The notes below the pieces were generated by a model. That model was not told the DNA's origin, did not search any database, and saw only the letters and a program-made list of their open reading frames with translations. A DNA stretch of 64,000 nt from Dactylosporangium sp040605635 (GTDB taxonomy: Bacteria > Actinomycetota > Actinomycetes > Mycobacteriales > Micromonosporaceae). Where the stretch lies: positions 9,118 through 73,117 of the forward strand of contig NZ_JBEXDG010000057.1 in the NCBI RefSeq assembly GCF_040605635.1. The letters run 5' to 3'. Positions 57,616-64,000 of the stretch are shown here, piece by piece; within the stretch, counting starts at the first letter, position 1; each line of letters opens with the position of its first letter. Position numbers and translations under genes: made by a program.

Positions 57616-59847
57616 TCAGGGGCTCGCCGGAAGGTTGGAGGCCGTCGCGGGTTCGTCCGAGGGGTCCGACAGGACCGTCACAAGGCCGGCCACGGCGGTG
57701 GCGAAGGCGGGGCGCTGCTGGTAGCCGGAATGGCCGTCGACCTTGGGGTACACCGTGTCACCCGCGGCGATGTCGAAGCCCGGCGGGTCGACCAGCCGCA
57801 CATCCCGTGCGGCGGGTGACTGGACCGGGCCGCCGATCGGGTCGGTGTCGCGCCACAGGTTGACCCAACGGGGGCTGTGCTGCCCCGCGCCGAGGACGCC
57901 ATCCTCGGGGCGGGACAGCACCGCACCGATCCGTCCCAGCACGGCGTCGTTGACGTAGGCGGGGAAGAACCGCGCGTACAGGCGGCGCAGCGGCGAGCCG
58001 TAGGTCAGCAGCGCGGTCCGGGCCTGCGCCTCCGGCGGTAGCTGCAGGACGGTCGCGGCGGCCAGGACGGTGCCCTGGCTGTGCCCGGACAGGATGACGC
58101 CGCCCTGCTCGGCGGCGAGCCACCCGGCGCGCCTGGCGAGTTCCGGCACGGCCCGCTCGGCGTAGCACGGCGGCGCGAGCGGATGGGCGGCGCGGGGCCA
58201 GAAGGTGCCCAGGTCCCAGAGCACGCCCACGATGCGGCGGAAGCGTTGGTACCGGTACGCCAGCACCCCGATGAACACGAGCGCGAAGGCCGACAGGCCG
58301 ATGAGATAGGTGCCGAGGTTGACGACGGCCGACACCACCTCGGCGGTCGCGGAGCCCGAGCCGGCGAGCCGGATCGGCCGCCGCCCCAGCAGGGCGAAGC
58401 CGGTCGCGACGACCGCCGCCGCGGCCGTGGGCACGAACACCCACACGAGCATGCGGCCGACGTGGTCGGTGACGAGGGCGTCGGCGACCGCCGTGTCGAT
58501 GAGTTTCGCCCGCCGCCCGTCGCGCTGCCGTCCGCCGCGGAAGTCGGCGTCGGTGACGACCCGGGCGTAGCGGCGCAGGCGGCGCACCAGCGGCAGTCCC
58601 AGGACCAGGCCGACGAGCGCGGCGATCACCAGGAGCAGGACGAAGCCCGCGGCGGCCCACTCGTACGCGGGCGGCGGCTCCAGCGACAAGGGCGCCTGCG
58701 CGTAGTCGGCGGTGGTGGCGAGGGCCCGCCGGTTGAGCAGGTCGGCGACCCGGTAGGCCAGGCCCGCCGCGAACGCGACGGCGACGCCGAGGCCGGTGCT
58801 CGCGATCAGCGGCCCCGCGAGGCCCTGCAGGAACGTGCCCCTGGGCCTGGTCGCGAGCACGACCGCGCCGAGGATCAGCATGAGCAGGACCTGCACGGCG
58901 AAGAGCACGGTGACGGTGCCGCTGAAGACCGGCAGGCGGCCCGTCGCCTCCCACGGGTCGCGGTCGAGGCAGGCGTACGCGATGACGAAGCCGGTCAGGA
59001 CGACGGCCGCGTGGCTCATGACCCGCGTGAACGGCTTCGCCCAGGAGGCGGGCGCGTCGCGGTGCACGACGGCGCTCAGGGTGACCGCGAGGACGCCCAG
59101 CAGCAGGATCGCCGCGGTCAGGGCGGCGAGCGCGTAACCGAGGGGGTGCCGGTCCCGCGGGACGAGGACGCCGAGGAGCACCGCGTCGAGGGTGGCGAAC
59201 GCGACGGCGATGTGCAGCGACCGGAGCCTGCCGACGAGGGGGCGGCCGTTCCAGAAGCAGGGGTGGGCGAGCCCGTCGCCGTCGCCGTCGGTCGTGACGG
59301 GGAACGCCTCGTAGCGGGCCCAGGTGCGCCTTCCGAGGAACCACAGGAACGCGATCGCGAGGACCGGGACCAGCGCGGTGATGGCGAGCCGCCGGCCGGT
59401 GGTGGCGTCGACGAGGACCGCCAGGTAGCCGCGGCCCTCCAGGCAGCGGGCCTGCGCCGCGCACTGCCAGCCGACGAGGTCCATCGAGATCTCGACGAAC
59501 GACAGGACGAACGACGCGGTCATGGTCAGCGCGAACACGCGGGTCAGTGCCCGGATCACCGCCCGTGCCCCGGCGCCGACGTCGGGGCGCAGCCAGATCG
59601 CGACGTTGGCGAACATGAAGGGCAGCAGGAGCAACCAGAGCGCGCGGGCCGCGGCACCGGCGGTGAGGTTGCCCCAGCGGTACGCCTCCAGGGTGACGCC
59701 GCCGGGGCCGGTGACCGCGCCGTATTCCGCGCGGGGACGGAAGAACCCGGCGTCGGTGTCGCCCGCGACCCGCCGCAGCAGCGGCCGGTCGAGGACGTCC
59801 TCCGCCGGGGTTCCGGTGACGCCGTGCACGCGCAATTCAGTGACCAC
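57616..59847 (-). CDS. Multi-pass membrane protein with an alpha/beta-hydrolase-like lipase domain
   Basis: 743 residues. It opens with TELRVHGVTGTPAEDVL, typical of a lipase-like oxyanion turn (HGVTGTP). There are ten or more transmembrane helices in the first 550 residues. The C-terminal hydrolase part contains the nucleophile elbow ILSGHSQGTVLAA (GxSxG) and ends with SDPSDEPATASNLPASP. The catalytic Ser lies near residue 590; a candidate His is in VDGHSGYQQR. The integration of the hydrolase halves around a long membrane region is unusual. Substrate is unknown, possibly a lipid. Confidence 0.8.
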   Translation of the reverse strand: MVTELRVHGVTGTPAEDVLDRPLLRRVAGDTDAGFFRPRAEYGAVTGPGGVTLEAYRWGNLTAGAAARALWLLLLPFMFANVAIWLRPDVGAGARAVIRALTRVFALTMTASFVLSFVEISMDLVGWQCAAQARCLEGRGYLAVLVDATTGRRLAITALVPVLAIAFLWFLGRRTWARYEAFPVTTDGDGDGLAHPCFWNGRPLVGRLRSLHIAVAFATLDAVLLGVLVPRDRHPLGYALAALTAAILLLGVLAVTLSAVVHRDAPASWAKPFTRVMSHAAVVLTGFVIAYACLDRDPWEATGRLPVFSGTVTVLFAVQVLLMLILGAVVLATRPRGTFLQGLAGPLIASTGLGVAVAFAAGLAYRVADLLNRRALATTADYAQAPLSLEPPPAYEWAAAGFVLLLVIAALVGLVLGLPLVRRLRRYARVVTDADFRGGRQRDGRRAKLIDTAVADALVTDHVGRMLVWVFVPTAAAAVVATGFALLGRRPIRLAGSGSATAEVVSAVVNLGTYLIGLSAFALVFIGVLAYRYQRFRRIVGVLWDLGTFWPRAAHPLAPPCYAERAVPELARRAGWLAAEQGGVILSGHSQGTVLAAATVLQLPPEAQARTALLTYGSPLRRLYARFFPAYVNDAVLGRIGAVLSRPEDGVLGAGQHSPRWVNLWRDTDPIGGPVQSPAARDVRLVDPPGFDIAAGDTVYPKVDGHSGYQQRPAFATAVAGLVTVLSDPSDEPATASNLPASP

Positions 59848-59876
59848 GGCCTATAGCTATCAGGCCGGTGGGCTTT

Positions 59877-61160
59877 TTAGAAGGCTCCCGCGCTCAGCGC
59901 GGCCAGGGCGGTGTGCACCATGACCCGGACGCCGTAGCCGATCGAGCGTTCGTCGACGTCGAACGCCGACTGGTGGATGTCGAACTTCTGGTCGGAGCCG
60001 GGCACGCCGACGCCGAGCCGGATCATCGAGCCGGGCACACTGTCGAGGTAGAACGCGAAGTCCTCGCCGCCCATGCTGATCTCGGCCTCGATGACGCGGT
60101 CCGGGCCGAGGGCCGCGCCGGCGGCACCGGCGATGATCGCGGTGGCGAGCCGGTCGTTGACGACGGGCGGCACGCCGCGGGTGTATTTGACCTCGACGTC
60201 GGCGCCGGTCGGCGCGATGACGTCGTGGACGAGCTTGGTGACCAGCTCCGGCACGTCGCGCCAGGCGTCGCGGCTCAGCACCCGGATCGTGCCGCGGGCG
60301 ACGCCCTCGATCGGGATCGCGTTGGCCGCCTCACCGGCCCGCACGGCGCCCCACACCATGGAGACCCCGGCGCGGGCGTCGAGCTTGCGGTCCAGCAGCG
60401 ACGGCACGTCGACGAGGATCCGGCCGAGCGCGTGGACCAGGTCGGCGGTCAGGTGCGGCCGGGCGGTGTGCCCGCCGCGGCCGGTGAGCCGGACCTCGAT
60501 CTTGTCGGCGGCGGCGGTGAACGGCCCCGAGCGGACCCCGACGAGCCCGACGGGCAGCTGCGGCGCGCAGTGCAGCGCGAAGATCGCGGCGACGTCCTTC
60601 AGGCCCCCGGCGGCGATGACGTCGGGCGCGCCGGACGGCATCGTCTCCTCGGCCGGCTGGAACAGCAGCCGCACCCTGCCGGGCAGCTCGTCGCGCTCGG
60701 CGAGCTGCGCCAGGGCGAGCCCGACGCCGAGCAGGATCGTGGTGTGCACGTCGTGGCCGCAGGCGTGGCAGACGTTGTCGACGGTCGAGCGGTAGGGCAC
60801 GTCCTTGGTGTCCGGCAGCGGCAGCGCGTCCAGGTCCGCGCGCAGCGCGATGACCCGGTCGCCGTAGCCGATGTCGCACATGACGCCGTTGCCCTTGGGC
60901 AGCATGCGGGGCGAAAGACCGGCGCGGGTCAGCTCGCGGGCGACGAGGGCCGCCGTCTCGAACTCCTGGCCGGAGAGCTCCGGATGCGCGTGAATGTGAC
61001 GTCGTACGGCGACGAGCTCGGCGCCCCGGGAGGTGAGCCAGCGGTCGAGCTGACCGGGCAGCGGATCGGCCCCGGGTGGAGTCTCGGGCCAGGACGACGT
61101 CAACTTGCTGACCCGGGCCGCGGCAGCGGCGGGATCGGGCAGCGTCAGCGCTCTCGTCAC
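59877..61160 (-). CDS. M20-family amidohydrolase/peptidase
   Basis: 427 residues from the GTG at 61160; an ATG at 61211 is an alternative start. Zinc-site residues are in RHIHAHPELSGQEFETA, CGHDVHTTILLGV and PAEETMPSGAPDVI. The GGEDFAFYLDSVPG segment near the C-terminus completes the aminoacylase-like (AmiA/HipO, N-acyl-aminoacid) core. It hydrolyses N-acyl amino acids or related amides. It is encoded next to the membrane hydrolase gene, on the same strand, 29 bases upstream of it. Confidence 0.93.
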   Translation of the reverse strand: MTRALTLPDPAAAAARVSKLTSSWPETPPGADPLPGQLDRWLTSRGAELVAVRRHIHAHPELSGQEFETAALVARELTRAGLSPRMLPKGNGVMCDIGYGDRVIALRADLDALPLPDTKDVPYRSTVDNVCHACGHDVHTTILLGVGLALAQLAERDELPGRVRLLFQPAEETMPSGAPDVIAAGGLKDVAAIFALHCAPQLPVGLVGVRSGPFTAAADKIEVRLTGRGGHTARPHLTADLVHALGRILVDVPSLLDRKLDARAGVSMVWGAVRAGEAANAIPIEGVARGTIRVLSRDAWRDVPELVTKLVHDVIAPTGADVEVKYTRGVPPVVNDRLATAIIAGAAGAALGPDRVIEAEISMGGEDFAFYLDSVPGSMIRLGVGVPGSDQKFDIHQSAFDVDERSIGYGVRVMVHTALAALSAGAF

Positions 61161-61816
61161 GGTGAGTTCTCTATTTCGGTCTAAAGGAGCGGCCCGCCCC
61201 ATGCGCGCCATGGACAGACTAACTGGGTCAAGGTGACGGAGCGCAACATCATTCTCGTGATGTTGAGATAGCTGAGCGTCACTTGGTTGGTACTGGAGGC
61301 GTAAAGATGCTGGCCTCGTCGGAAGTGTGCGGTCCGCTTCTGACAAGAACCCCTCACCTCCTACAACGGGTGACAGGCGCCACGGTCACGTGGTGTCGCG
61401 AGTAACTTTTCGCCTCGGTGTGTCGTCCATCGTCGCCGCAGATCGACGCACAGTGACGGAAGACGTCGCAGAGTGGCATGACCCCTGGGGGTCACCGCCG
61501 CACCGCGTGTCCGTCCAGCACACCGATCGGCAGGTCCACCGGGAAATCCAGGGAAAGTAGTCCCCCGATGTTCCGGATACGTTTCGGTCCCCTGCGTAGA
61601 CGCTCCGCCCTTACCTTCGGGTTCCCCGAATGAGCGGATTCAATCCAACCGCTTCAGGAGCGCGACAAGATCATCACGCTCGGTTGCGCGCGGGTCACGG
61701 TACGGTGAAGGAGGGGACCCCACCTTTCTTAACGGGCGAGCAGCACGCAAGATAGGGGGGACCGCGGTCGTACAGCGAGAAAGTCATCTCCCCTCCATGA
61801 CGACGGTTTACAGCCT
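61161..61816. other. Gene-free region between the divergent amidohydrolase and Ser/Thr kinase genes
   Basis: 656 bases with lower GC than the coding sequence, probably holding promoters of both genes. It has A/T-rich patches near 61165-61195, 61250-61310 and 61560-61760. A 56-codon frame beginning near 61393 was considered and rejected because no ribosome-binding site or family supports it. No repeat found here belongs to the dispersed hairpin families. Confidence 0.55.
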
Positions 61817-63772
<1,956 letters not shown>

Positions 63773-63812
63773 CCAGCCCGCACCACGGAGCACACCCCTG
63801 ACGCAGAACCCC

Positions 63813-63864
63813 ATGATCCGGAAGACTTCATGTCGCCCCGACGACGAAAAGTCTTCCGGATCAC
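63813..63864. repeat. 52-bp dispersed hairpin element, copy C
   Basis: Arms starting ATGATCCGGAAGACTTCATG and ending GTCTTCCGGATCAC around a loop starting TCGCC. The left arm is identical to copy B. It is 40 bases past the kinase stop, so it may act as a 3' structure. Confidence 0.85.
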
Positions 63865-63904
63865 GAAACCAGCCGGCCCCTCCGATGGCTGGGCGGCGTG
63901 CCTC

Positions 63905-63924
63905 ATGATCCGGAAAAGTTGTGG
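63905..63924. repeat. Half copy of the dispersed hairpin element
   Basis: ATGATCCGGAAAAGTTGTGG matches the left arm family, but the expected right arm is absent, and the sequence to the window end is unrelated. It may be a truncated copy or the boundary of another element. Confidence 0.6.
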
Positions 63925-64000
63925 TCGTCAGAGCGCAATGCCGGTGAGTTAAGGATTTGCGTCGAGGGTTGTCGATGCCGCGTGGCGGCTTGCGCAGCAA

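Noticed and set aside
61393..61560. 56-codon rightward frame upstream of the second Ser/Thr kinase
   Set aside because: No ribosome-binding site, no recognisable motif, and it lies in a probable promoter region.

Overview
The window is very GC-rich actinobacterial DNA with strong third-position G/C. Typical actinobacterial families occur throughout: the acyl-CoA carboxylase epsilon subunit, an LpdA-type quinone reductase, a SigE-family sigma factor, a DUF3152 lipoprotein, an SCO6745-family protein, GTP-dependent PEP carboxykinase and several genes that look leaderless. The mix suggests a Micromonosporaceae-like chromosome. That placement is an inference and is not proven by anything in the window. 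I see no rRNA, tRNA, CRISPR array, complete insertion sequence or phage module. About 61 protein genes are supported, plus one regulatory leader peptide.

Layout. 1-7.8 kb: a TPR protein and RmuC run rightward, then a 0.7 kb repeat-filled gap. After it come xseB, an unnamed gene and xseA, followed by a NarL-type two-component pair, all leftward. 7.9-11.9 kb: an ABC exporter (ATPase plus FtsX-like permease) translationally coupled to ispH. 12-16 kb: two leftward genes of unknown function, then glpX converging on an epimerase-like gene that is divergent from a TetR regulator with two palindromic operators. 16-19.6 kb: a leftward overlapping histidine kinase, response regulator and REC-PAS-kinase operon. 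19.6-25.7 kb: flavin ferredoxin reductase, rhomboid protease, two tandem secreted cell-wall lytic-type proteins, a PIN-PhoH ATPase and a short-chain Z-prenyl synthase. 25.8-30.6 kb: PEPCK, two GtrA membrane proteins, a PH-domain membrane protein and biotin ligase BirA. 30.6-44.3 kb: acyl-CoA carboxylase genes (accD, accE, and the biotin carboxylase/BCCP fusion) dispersed among a Ser/Thr kinase, a large surface protein, mscL, maf, an O-methyltransferase, an MFS carrier and a PadR-controlled ABC exporter. 44.6-50 kb: YbjQ, an ECF-type sigma factor with a membrane partner, a DUF3152 lipoprotein, a shortened threonyl-tRNA synthetase behind a threonine attenuator, Nei glycosylase and a 2H phosphoesterase. 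50-64 kb: LpdA, a cyclotransferase-like protein, a GNAT acetyltransferase, conserved unknowns, an exonuclease, an MBL-fold protein, a DUF4349 lipoprotein, a membrane alpha/beta hydrolase, an M20 amidohydrolase and a second Ser/Thr kinase.

How the genes fit together. BirA can biotinylate the carboxylase alpha chain encoded at 42.5 kb, which works with AccD and AccE to make malonyl- or methylmalonyl-CoA. IspH and the Z-prenyl synthase feed isoprenoid lipid carriers. GlpX and PEPCK are the two committed gluconeogenic enzymes. Two Ser/Thr kinases with similar extracellular domains, the lytic-type proteins and the sensor kinases point to envelope surveillance.

Most notable non-coding signals: (i) an attenuator before the short ThrRS gene, made of a 17-residue leader peptide with three consecutive Thr codons, a perfect 12-bp terminator stem and a T-run; (ii) a dispersed 52-bp hairpin family with three complete copies and one half copy; (iii) a second hairpin family with compensatory stem changes; (iv) duplicated 3' tails of xseB and of the rhomboid gene lying just downstream of the parent genes.
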